The notes beneath the pieces were generated by a model that worked only from the letters and a program-made list of their open reading frames with translations, was not told where the DNA came from and searched no databases. Position numbers and translations under genes: made by a program. Of a DNA stretch of 64,000 nucleotides, positions 42,177-51,040 are shown in pieces. Position 1 is the stretch's first letter. The number at the start of each line of letters is the position of its first letter. This DNA is from Streptomyces sp. JH34 (GTDB lineage: Bacteria > Actinomycetota > Actinomycetes > Streptomycetales > Streptomycetaceae), in the NCBI RefSeq assembly GCF_029428875.1, contig NZ_JAJSOO010000001.1:6234501-6298500 (forward strand). Reading direction: 5' to 3'.

Positions 42177-43400
42177 ATGCCCGCATCCCCGAGCACCGCC
42201 CGGGCCATCAACGACCGGCTCGCCCTGCGACTCCTCCAGCAGGACGGCCCGCTGACGGCCACTCAGCTGAAGGCCCTGACGGGCCTGTCCCGGCCCACGG
42301 TCGCCGATCTGGTGGACCGCCTGCAGGACGCCGGTCTGGTCCGGGTGGTCGGGGAGAGCGGCTCGGACCGGCGGGGCCCCAACGCCCGGCTGTACGGGAT
42401 CGTCGCCGACCGGGCCCACCTGGCCGCCCTCGACGTACGGACGGACAGCGTCGCCGTTGCCGTCGCGGACCTGCTCGGCGTCACTCTCGCCGAGGCGACC
42501 CTGCCGATCGGCAGTGACACCGGCACGCGGTTCGCCGTCGAGCGGGCCGTGGCGATGCTGGAGCGCACCGCCCGCACGGCGGGCACCGCCCCGCTGCACA
42601 GCGTAGGCATCGGTGCCCCCGGCCTGATCGATCCGGTCACCGGCGAGCTCAGGAACACCGCAGGCCTCCCCGCCTGGCACGGAGGCCTGGTCAGGGAACT
42701 CCAGCAGCGTCTGGACGCCACCGTCCTCGTCGAGAACGAGACCAACCTCGCCGCCGTCGCCGAACACCGCATCGGTGCGGCCCGGGACCGCGACACCTTC
42801 GTGCTGCTCTGGCTGGGCCACGGCATCGGCGCCGCCGTCATGCTCGACGGGAAGCTGCGGCGCGGAGCGTCAGGAGGAGCCGGGGAGATCGGGTTCCTGC
42901 CGGTGCCCGGCACCTCGGGGGTCCCCTCGTCGGTCAACTGCGACGGAGGGTTCCACTCCCTGGTCGGCTCGGCGGCCGTATGCGAGCTGGCCGCGCGGCA
43001 CGGCATCCGGGCCTGGGGTTCACCGGAGGCGGGGGAGGCCGCGCAGTCCCCGGGGGAGAATTCCCAGGAGCAGGACCCCGCCGCCGCGCTCGCCGTACGG
43101 GCCGCGCTCCGCGCCGGCACGGACGGCGAGGCCTTCCTGGAGGCGCTCGCCGGCCGTCTCGCGCTCGGAGCCGCCTCCGTCGTCTCCGTGCTCGACCCCG
43201 GCTGCCTCGTCCTCGCCGGCGAGGTCGGCCGCGCCGGTGGCGACGTCCTCGCCGCGCGGGTGGCGGAGCGACTCGCCCGGATGTCACCGCTGCGTACGGA
43301 GGTCAGGGCCGGGACGCTGGGGGGCGGTGCGGTACTGCGCGGCGCGCTGTTCGCCGCCCGGGAGGCCGCCCAGGACGCCCTCTTCGCTCCCGCGCGGTGA
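42177..43400 (+). CDS. ROK family transcriptional regulator
   Basis: The 407-residue protein has an N-terminal winged HTH (ATQLKALTGLSRPTVADLV, about residues 26-44) and a ROK sugar-kinase-like domain (GIGAPGLIDPVTG, VENETNLAAVAEH, LGHGIGAAVMLDG). The usual ROK zinc motif (CxCGxxGCxE) is absent, and the segment reads VNCDGGFHSLVGS. It is likely a repressor for the divergent MFS gene. GGAAGG precedes ATG 42177. Confidence 0.88.
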   Translation: MPASPSTARAINDRLALRLLQQDGPLTATQLKALTGLSRPTVADLVDRLQDAGLVRVVGESGSDRRGPNARLYGIVADRAHLAALDVRTDSVAVAVADLLGVTLAEATLPIGSDTGTRFAVERAVAMLERTARTAGTAPLHSVGIGAPGLIDPVTGELRNTAGLPAWHGGLVRELQQRLDATVLVENETNLAAVAEHRIGAARDRDTFVLLWLGHGIGAAVMLDGKLRRGASGGAGEIGFLPVPGTSGVPSSVNCDGGFHSLVGSAAVCELAARHGIRAWGSPEAGEAAQSPGENSQEQDPAAALAVRAALRAGTDGEAFLEALAGRLALGAASVVSVLDPGCLVLAGEVGRAGGDVLAARVAERLARMSPLRTEVRAGTLGGGAVLRGALFAAREAAQDALFAPAR

Positions 43401-43469
43401 CGCTCCGGCGTGGGGGGATGAGGGGCCGGGCGCTGAGGCACACGTTCCAGTCAGGCCTGGGACGACCCG

Positions 43470-43621
43470 TCAGCTCCGGTGCCCGACGGCCCCCGCCTCC
43501 ACCAGGAAATGGCTCGGCTCGCCCCCCCATGACACGTACAGACTGTCCCGGGCGCGGGTGCAGGCGACGAACAGCAGACAGCGTTCCGGTGGGCTTAGAT
43601 TCTTGCCCCTCCTGTTGTCGG
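43470..43621 (-). pseudogene. C-terminal remnant of a UvrD-like helicase
   Basis: On the minus strand, an open frame ending at the TGA at 43470-43472 reads PERCLLFVACTRARDSLYVS followed by WGGEPSHFLVEA. This is the motif VI end of UvrD/Rep-type helicases, with the characteristic VACTRAR. Only about 50 codons remain; upstream the frame is closed by a stop near 43619-43621 and no other helicase motif is seen. It marks a deletion or insertion junction at the edge of the accessory island. Confidence 0.75.
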
Positions 43622-43777
43622 TTCAGGCGAGACATAGGGGATCGCTTGAACCCTGCGCGAGCGGGATCCGGGGTAGCGGCCACGAACAGAACGACCTCTG
43701 CGATGTCCTTGAGAGGGGTTCTGTAAATCGAAATCGGTTACGTATCTACCCTCAGTTCAGGGGGGAATGGAGAAATT
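43622..43777. other. AT-richer gene-free stretch at the island edge
   Basis: The 156 bases between the helicase remnant and the first island ORF are less GC-rich than the flanks. They include ATCGAAATCGGTTACG and a GGAGAAATTTTATTCG end. No gene or known repeat was found. Confidence 0.4.
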
Positions 43778-44044
43778 TTATTCGCTAGCCGACTCGCCGA
43801 GCCACTTGGCGAGGAGATCTGTGAACTCTTCATCCGAGATGGCGTTAGTGCCGGGATTGAACCCTTGCCAGGCGAGCGCTCGCTGGAGGACGTCTATCGG
43901 AATTCCGAATGCGCTGCTAAAAACGGCGACGAAGGAAAGTGGGCCGAATGCAGGGCCAAGGGTGTCCTTCGCCAAGGTCCCAAGCTCTGTCGCCCCCGAT
44001 CCTAGGCGGTGAGCCGTCCGAAGGGTGTTCGCGGCCTGCTGCAT
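43778..44044 (-). CDS. Small hypothetical protein downstream of the toxin cassette
   Basis: The 88-residue ORF starts at ATG 44044 after GAGGGG. The sequence has a hydrophobic middle (FGPLSFVAVFSSAFGIPIDVL) and an acidic C-terminal helix (SDEEFTDLLAKWL). The frame remains open 19 codons further upstream with plausible coding sequence (FTEVDIVELRGNAF) but no start codon, so it may be a truncated gene. Its position suggests a second immunity gene or orphan module; the function is unknown. Confidence 0.5.
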   Translation of the reverse strand: MQQAANTLRTAHRLGSGATELGTLAKDTLGPAFGPLSFVAVFSSAFGIPIDVLQRALAWQGFNPGTNAISDEEFTDLLAKWLGESASE

Positions 44045-44269
44045 GAACGCGTTACCCCTCAGTTCGACGATGTCGACCTCCGTGAAACCGTGGCGCGGTC
44101 ATTTCTCCGGTGAATGTGGATCGTGCTGCAGGTTCAAGGGCTTGCGTGTCGCCGAGGGAGGGGTTTCGTGCGGCTGAATTGAAGAAGCCCAAATTATCTC
44201 GCAGGGTGCCTCCGTTCCGCGAGTAACCGCCAAAGCCGTCGTCACCCTGGAGAGGTAACGCTGAAACGC
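44045..44269 (-). other. Gap between the two small island genes
   Basis: These 225 bases contain a 73-codon open frame (44052-44273) that I do not accept as a gene: it has no homology that I recognise, odd composition and no ribosome site. The region may hold decayed coding sequence. Confidence 0.35.
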
Positions 44270-44608
44270 TCACTCACTCGTCCCTGTGATCCGTGGGACG
44301 AATTCCTCCATATACTCGCGGTGTTCCACGTGGATCGCGGATCCGGGGATCTTTGCCAGGGGTGAGAGGTCGACTTCGTCAAGCTTCCCGCATCCGTCAA
44401 GATCGGACAGTGCATGCAGGAGTGCCTCCAGGGCTACCCGGGAGTTCGCGTGCGGGGCCAGCATGGCGACAAGGTCACCTGTCACTCTGGCTTGGGTGTC
44501 GGAGAGTAGATTTACAAAGTCCTCAACGCGGTTGCTTGCCTCTGTGCGCAGTGCTTCGTCGAGACTCAGAAGATCTCGGAGGAAGTCGATATAGTACCTG
44601 TTTTCCAT
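44270..44608 (-). CDS. Candidate immunity protein for the RHS toxin
   Basis: The 112-residue acidic, helical protein (MENRYYIDFLRDLL...) begins 18 bases after the RHS stop. AGGATGG lies 8 bases before ATG 44608. Upstream in-frame starts at 44620 and 44662 would overlap the RHS end. No family was recognised. Small acidic proteins directly 3' of a polymorphic toxin are normally the cognate inhibitor. The composition is lower in GC than the chromosome, as for many such modules. Confidence 0.65.
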   Translation of the reverse strand: MENRYYIDFLRDLLSLDEALRTEASNRVEDFVNLLSDTQARVTGDLVAMLAPHANSRVALEALLHALSDLDGCGKLDEVDLSPLAKIPGSAIHVEHREYMEEFVPRITGTSE

Positions 44609-44625
44609 ATGGGAAACCATCCTGT

Positions 44626-47600
44626 TCAGTGCGGGTACGGAACTGGTAGATGACTGGGCCACGGAATGTGGGTGTCATTGATCGCCGCCTCATTGTAGTT
44701 CGGACTCTTGGAGTTTCCGATCTGCGGGTGGTAGAGATTTCCTGCCTCGTCCTGGAATTGGCGCCCGATCTGAATCCGGTAGATAGGGCCGCTGCTGGCG
44801 TTGGGGCCGGCATGCGGTTGGAGATCGGGCCCGTGGACCCGCATACGCACCGTTTTACCCGTGACTTCGTCCGTCCAAGACCACTTGATGCCGTGCTCGA
44901 CACCACCTGGGATGGGCCTCCATGTTTCCTGAACCGCATCCTTCGGAATGACGCTCAGCGGGTCCGCATCCCCCCTGAGGTCCCAGCCTCCGTCCTTGAT
45001 TCGGGGCGGACAGGGACCGAGCCCGAGCGGGTCACTCCACGTGTGTGGGTTATGGACGTATGTGACCGGGTTGTCGGCCGGGGTCAGGCCCAGGGGGTCC
45101 GGTGTGAGATAGCGTGCCGACTCTGGGTCGTAATAGCGGAAGAAATTGTAGTGAAGTTCCGATTCGCGGTCGAAATACTGGCCCGGGAAGCGCAGCGGAG
45201 TATACGCCGTGGCATTGCGGGCCCAGGTGGTGGTGCCCCAGAGGGTAGCGCGGGTGCGCCATGCCAAGGCGCCCGATTCGTCGATGAGCTCTGTTGGAGT
45301 GCCGATCAGGTCAGTGACGATGGCGAAGAACCGGTCGTCGGTGGAGCCGTGGCGGCGTTCTGTCTGAGCCAAGGGACGCAAACCGGCATAGTCCCAGGTA
45401 AGGGTCGTGCGCTTTGTCGTCTGCTCGCAGAGGGTTGCGCCGTCCCAAATGAAGTGAACGACCTCCGAGGGGGATTGCTTGGATATTCGGCGACCCAACG
45501 GGTCATATGCGTACCGCCAGACCGTGCCGTCCGGCGTCGTCACCGACGTCAGGCGGTCCTCGGCATCCCACGCATAGCGCCAAGTGGCCGGCCTTCGCGA
45601 GAGACGGGCCTTCTGCCGCAGGATGGTGCGACCCTGGGCGTCGTGCTCGTAGCGGGTGGAGCCCGCGCGCGTAATGTTTGTGCCCGTGTAGGTGCGGGAG
45701 CCGGTCGACTCATGGGCCGGATGGGCAGGCGGCCAGGAGGCGTTCGCCTGGTTGCCTGCCTCGTCGTATGAGTACCGCTCTGTCCATCCGGACGCGTGTA
45801 CGGCTGTTACGCGGCCTGCCGCGTCAAGGTCGAAGTGGCGGGTGCCGGATAGCTCGTCTGTGACGCCGACGAGGTTGCCGTCAGGGCGGTAGGCGTACGC
45901 GCGACGCTGGAGACGACGGCCGCCTACCGCAGTGACCTCGTGGGTCGTGAGGCGACCCATTATGTCGTACGAGGAGGTCAGAGATACGAAATCGCCCACT
46001 GTGCAGGATGTTTCGCGGCCGAGCTCGTCATGCGCGAAGGTGAGTCTCCGGCCGGAGACCGTGAGTGCTGACCGTCGGCCCGCTGCGTCGTATGACCAGT
46101 TGCTGGTCACCCCGCCCGGGGTCTTTCGGCCCGTTCGCCTCCCCAGTGCGTCGTGAGTGAACGAGAGCGTACGGCCATTCACTTCATCGGACTTGAGACG
46201 GCCGAAGCGGTCCCGCAGTCGTACCAGCGTCGCGTCCGGGCCAGTGGCCTCCGCCAGCTCGTCGAAGATGTCGTACTTAAAGGCTGTGACTGCGCCCGCC
46301 GCGTCCTTACGAACGATCTGGCCGAGTTTGTTGTGCTTGTACGTGACAGTCTGGGCCAGTGCGTTCGTACGGGATGTCAGACGCCCAATCGCGTCGTACA
46401 CGTAAGTCATTGTCCGGTTGTCGAAGTCCGTCTCTGCCACGAGGCGGCCTGCCGGGTCGTACGTGTACGTCCACATCATTGATTGCGGGTTGGTCACCTC
46501 GGTGAGGCGGAGATTGGTGTCGTGCGTGAACTCGTACCGCATGCCGTCCGGGCCGGTGCGGGCCGTCAACAGGTCGAAGCCGGTGTATTCGAAGCGGGTA
46601 GTGCCGCCCATATCGTCCGTGTGGGAAAGGCAGTTTCCTTCACCGTCGTACGTCCACACCTGTGTGCTGCCATCGGGTTCGATACGGCGGGCGAGGTGGC
46701 CTTCAACTGTCCAATTGAGCTGTGTAACGGCGCCCAACGGATCCGTGACGGACACGGGGCGGCCGAATGGGTCGCGCTCGTACCGTGTGACCGCCCCCAG
46801 CGGATCGGTAATGCTTAGAGGGAGGCCAGCCTCGTTGGAAGCAACCGTCGAGGTGTGTCCGAGTGCGTCCGTGCGGGAGGTGAACGTGCCTTCGCCGTCG
46901 TGGGCGAACGTGGTGGCTGCACCGGATGGTTCCGTGATCGACGTGCGGTTGCCTCGCTCGTCAAAGGCCTGGCGCGTGACGTTGCCGTCTGTGCCGATGA
47001 TGCGTATCGGTAGTCCGAGCTCGTCGTACTCGGTTCGTCTCTGGCGTCCGTCCGGGCGCTCCGCCACCGTCATGCGACCCTGCTCGTCGTAGGTGTACCG
47101 GACGACGTAGCCCAGTGGGTCCGCGCGTGAAAGCAGCCGATTGTGACGGTCGTACACGAAGCGAGTGGTCGCGCCCAGGGGGTCGATCTCGGTGACGACC
47201 TGCGCGCGGTCGTTGATCGCGTACCGCGTGGTGTGGCCGAGGCCGTCCGTCATCGACGTCATGCGTAGGCCGGTGTCCGGATCGATGTCGTCCCAGGTGA
47301 AGCGGGCTTCGAGGTGGCCGTTGGTGCCGCTCTGGTAGACGCAGCGGTCATGTTCGTCGTAGACGTACTCGTACCGGCTGCCGTTGGTGTCGGTCCATGC
47401 GGTGATGCGGCCCAGTTCGTCGCAGTCGAAGCGCAGGGGTTTCCCCGATGAGTTGGTGACCGAGGTGAGGTGGCCGTCGGTGTAGCCGTAGCGGAGGATT
47501 TCCTGGTCGGTGCCGTCGGGGCCGGCGCCTGCCAGGTGCAGGGCGGTGACCCTGCCTTCGGCGGTGGTGAGTTTCAGGTGGTAGCCGCCGTGGTGCACGA

Positions 47601-49249
47601 TCGAGGTCGGGGCACCCGTCTCGTCGTACTCGAAGGCGATCCAGCGGCCGTTGCGGTCGTCGATCTGGGCCAGCAGCGCCAGCTCCCCGGTCGGCTGGTC
47701 GACGAAGTGCCGGACCTGGCCGGTCTCCGGCTCGGTGATCGTGTAGCCGTCCTGCACCCGGTCCAAGGGCCAACGTCGGCCGTGCGTGGGCATGACGGGG
47801 GCGCCGGGTGCCGGGTGCGGGTAGGCGAGGAGGCTGCCCTCGTTGCAGCTGAAGACCACACCTTCCGCGTCGGTCTCAAGGCGCTGGTCGACCGTGCTGG
47901 ACCAACCGGAGCCGAACCAGCGTCCGGCCCGGTGCGAGGAGTCGAAGACGCGCTCGAAGACGAGGGGTAGTGAGCCCGGCAGCACGATGTCCGTCTGCGG
48001 GAGCAGCATGCGCCCCGTCGCGACGTCGACAGGGTCTCCGGCGCACTTGACCTTGCTGCACTGCTGCCCGTTGGCGTCGGGGTTCTCCTCGTGGCTTCGG
48101 CGGTTGGGGCCCTTGGGGCGTTCGGCGAGGTCTTTCATCCCGGCCCGTAGGCCGCCCTTGATCAGGCCGCCGCCCTTGGTGCCGATGAGTTCGGGGAGGA
48201 GCCGGCCGAGGAACTCGGAGGGGTCTCCCTTGGCCGCGTCCCAGGCGTTCTTCAGCGCGCGGTCGGGGTTGGTCACGGTGGAGACGAGGCCGGCGAGCGT
48301 CATGTTGACGCCCTTGTAGTACTCGGCCGGGTGCGTCAGGTTGTACGGATCGGTCGGGTTGACCGAGCGGACGAAGTTCAGCAGTCCCGCGGTGCCCTTG
48401 ACGGCACCGCCGACGACGTGGGTCAGCTCCATGGACTGGCCGACCCCGTAGTCGAAGAGCTCCTGCTTCGCCCGGTCCAGGCCGGTGGGTTCCTTCGGAG
48501 CTTGGGCCATTGCAGCGGTGATCGCGCCCTTGGCCGTTTCGGCAGCGTCGTCGCGTGCCTGCCGGGCGCGCTGAAGGATCTCCTGGGCATGCCGGCGCTT
48601 GGCCGCACCCGGGTCGGAGAACTTCCCCGGGTGCGGGAGGGGGTGGTCGGTGTTGCGGACCGCGTTGTACGCCTCCGCCTTCTCCTTGAAAGCGGCCGCC
48701 GCAGTCTCGTAGTCCTGCTTGCCCTCCTTGTAGAGAGCGATCGCCTCACCGGCCTTGGCCTGCGCCCTGGTAACCGTCCCCGCGAACGTCTCCAACGCCT
48801 TGGCCGCGTCCTCGAACGCGTCCGCCGCGCGCACCCAGTCGGTGGGCAGTGTCTGGAACTTGGCGCGGAAGGGTGTCAGCGGCCTCACCCTTCCAACGGC
48901 CGGAGTCGAGCTTCTTCATCCCGCTGCCGACGAGATCGAACGCCTTCTGGAAGTCGCGGAGGTTCTTCACCGCCGCGCTGATCTTCTCCGGCCTGCCATG
49001 GATCAGCTCATCCGCTTCCTCGGTCTGACCGAGTTGCTGCTCCCCGACGTTCGCACCCAGAGCGGAGGCGGTCTCATCGCCCCAGTCCTCGACCTCGTCG
49101 GCCCACTCGTCGGCACCGACCTTCTCGAGACCCGCGCCGAGCACATCGGTGCCCTTGTCGATCCCTGTGCCGACGATCTCCTTGCCCTTGTCGACGAGGT
49201 TGCCCGCCCCGTCGTAGAGGGCGTCGCCCCACTTCCCCCAGTCCACCAT
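44626..49249 (-). pseudogene. T7SS-linked RHS/YD-repeat polymorphic toxin, frameshifted near the N-terminus
   Basis: With one extra base removed this is a 1540-residue protein. Order: N-terminal ESX/WXG-like secreted domain (MVDWGKWGDALYDGAGN onward, to about residue 250), a DUF6531 segment (GDPVDVATGRMLLPQTDIVL), about twenty YD repeats, the RHS core end YVHNPHTWSDPLGL, and a 130-residue C-terminal domain. That domain (GVEHGIKWSWTD, MRVHGPDLQPHAG, AINDTHIPW) resembles polymorphic toxin type 30. The start ATG 49249 overlaps the previous stop as TGATG. In the GGG run at 48871-48873 an extra base shifts the frame: GEAADTL then breaks, and FRAKFQTLPTDW resumes in the next frame. The uninterrupted downstream part alone is 44626-48888. 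The toxin half is lower in GC. Confidence 0.8.
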
Positions 49250-49895
49250 CAGTTGCTCTGCCCCCACCGCGGCTGCTCAGCCTGATCGAGAATCTCCTGG
49301 GACGGATCGAGTTTTTCCTTCAGCGTCTCGTCCATCTCCGCGCGCCGTTCCGGGGAGATGAACCCGGAGTTCTCCCACGAGTCGAGCAGCGCGTCCTCCC
49401 CGTCGTACATCGTGTCCCGCCAGGTCTGGCCCACCTCGTCGTTGGCCTCGGCCATCGAGTCCCAGCTCCAGTCCGGGTCGTCGTACGCGGACTGCGTGCT
49501 GATCGCGTCCCAGCTCATGCCCTTGACGTCGTCCTCGGAGGCATGCGGATTCCCGTTCAGGGAGTTCACGCCGATCTTGATCGAGTCCTTGACGTACTGC
49601 TCCTGCTCCGCGAAGGAACCCGCCGACAACCCCACTCCCAGCGCGAACCCGTTCCCCTTCTGGGTCAGGGCCCGCACGCCCCACTCCCAGCGGTTGCAGA
49701 ACGTCTCGAACTCAGACGTCAGCCCGCCATGCCCCAACTCCAGCCCCGACAAAGCCAGATCCGAAAAACCCCGCCCACCGACGCCTCGCCGATGAATCCG
49801 AGCTCCTTCAGCTCCGCGTGCGCCAGGTTGATCCCCTTCGCGATCTCCGCCAACGCCTCCGGCGGCACCTGAAGATCCGCGTTCTCCCCGCTCAC
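49249..49895 (-). pseudogene. T7SS toxin-associated small protein, frameshifted
   Basis: The gene encodes about 215 residues if one missing base is restored. The first part (VSGENADLQVPPEALAEIAK) starts at GTG 49895, overlapping the upstream stop as GTGA. The second part (GFSDLALSGLELGHGGL to WGQSN) lies in the next frame. The break is in the A5C4 tract at 49764-49772. This protein is found beside WXG/RHS toxins in Streptomyces, probably as a secretion partner or chaperone. It contains several acidic Trp-rich segments (DDPDWSWDSMAEAND). Confidence 0.72.
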
Positions 49896-50383
49896 TGCAT
49901 CCCCCCGAGATCAACGGCGACCGCATCCGGCACGATGCCCGCCACCGGCGGAAACAACATCCCGTCCGTACTACCCGCGTCCAGCGCCACCCCCGCAGGA
50001 CCCGGCAACATCGGCACCATCACATCCAGCAACCGCGCACCCAGAACGGTTTGGTAAGCCCACTCACGACCGGCCTCCCCACGAGCCGACGCAAACCGGG
50101 CCAACGCCTCCTCGTCCGAAAAGGCGCAGATCCAGCGCACACCGTTCTGTTCCGCCGACCACAGATCACCGGCCTCGTCCAGCGGCACCAACACCGCCGT
50201 ACGCCGAAACTCACCCAGCAGCACGGCAAACTCGCGGCGTGCCGCAAGCAACTGCTCCTTCTCGGTCTCGACCGACGTTGCAGCGAGTGCCCGCTCGGGA
50301 GGCGGCCCCGGAACATCATCCAGGTCCGCCAGCCGTGACCGCCTCCGCTGCTGCTCCGGTATCCCGTCCCCACCCGTGGTCAT
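49892..50383 (-). CDS. SseB-family protein
   Basis: The ~163-residue protein has an SseB-like domain (about 45-155: LLGEFRRTAVLVPLD, WICAFSDEEALARFA). SseB proteins assist secretion systems or act beside T7SS toxins in actinobacteria. It is the first gene of the toxin unit, and its stop overlaps the next start. The start is uncertain: ATG 50383 is chosen, with an in-frame GTG at 50404 as the alternative. Confidence 0.75.
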   Translation of the reverse strand: MTTGGDGIPEQQRRRSRLADLDDVPGPPPERALAATSVETEKEQLLAARREFAVLLGEFRRTAVLVPLDEAGDLWSAEQNGVRWICAFSDEEALARFASARGEAGREWAYQTVLGARLLDVMVPMLPGPAGVALDAGSTDGMLFPPVAGIVPDAVAVDLGGMQ

Positions 50384-50431
50384 ACGAAGGATCATCACAC
50401 GCACGGATTTTCAAGTGCAACGTGATAGCGC

Positions 50432-50926
50432 CTACTGGCTGGAATCCTGCTGCTCCGGGCACGGGGAGACTTCGAGGACCGCCCACACCGTCTTGCCCGG
50501 CCCGTCCGCGCAGGGGTACCAGCCCCAGCGGTCGGCCAGGGCCGCGACCAGCAGGAGCCCCCGGCCTCCGTCCTGATCGGGTGAGGCTGGTTCGGCGGGG
50601 GCGGGGAGGTGCTCGCCTCGGGTGTCGGTGACCTCGATGCGGATGGCCGTGCCTTCGGCGGAGAGGCGGAGGCGGAAGTCCCGGCCGGACACGTGACCAT
50701 GGCGCACCGCGTTGCTGCTGAGCTCGGCGACGGCCAGCAGCAGCGCATCGTGCGCCTCGCTCCCGTACGGAACGCCCCAGGCATCGAGGCGTTCACCGGC
50801 CAGGCGCCGGGCGAGACGAGCGCCCCGCGGCGTGGAACTGAAACGCAACGTGAAGTGGTGCCAGGCGAATTGCGCGTCTGGGGCGCGCGTCGGTCGTACG
50901 GGGAGGAGCGGCTGCTTGTCGGTCAT
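50432..50926 (-). CDS. ATP-binding protein of the anti-sigma-factor kinase type
   Basis: The 164-residue HATPase_c domain has an N box (AVAELSSNAVRHGH), the G1 segment TDTRGEHLP and the G2 segment GGRGLLLVAALADRWGW. Streptomyces encode many such short kinases, often next to XRE/DUF397 genes as here. It may bind a sigma factor or anti-sigma antagonist. ATG 50926 (MTDKQPLL) follows GGGGGA. Confidence 0.85.
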   Translation of the reverse strand: MTDKQPLLPVRPTRAPDAQFAWHHFTLRFSSTPRGARLARRLAGERLDAWGVPYGSEAHDALLLAVAELSSNAVRHGHVSGRDFRLRLSAEGTAIRIEVTDTRGEHLPAPAEPASPDQDGGRGLLLVAALADRWGWYPCADGPGKTVWAVLEVSPCPEQQDSSQ

Positions 50927-51040
50927 TCCCCCACACTGGCGCGCAATGACTGAAAGTGACCAGGGGTTACGCACTGTCGCAGCCCGGATGTGCGTGGAGA
51001 GGGAGAGGCCTGTACGCAGGAGGGGCAGGCTGGAACGGGG

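Noticed and set aside
44052..44273. A 73-codon ORF between the two small island genes
   Set aside because: It has no ribosome site, no recognisable motif and irregular composition.
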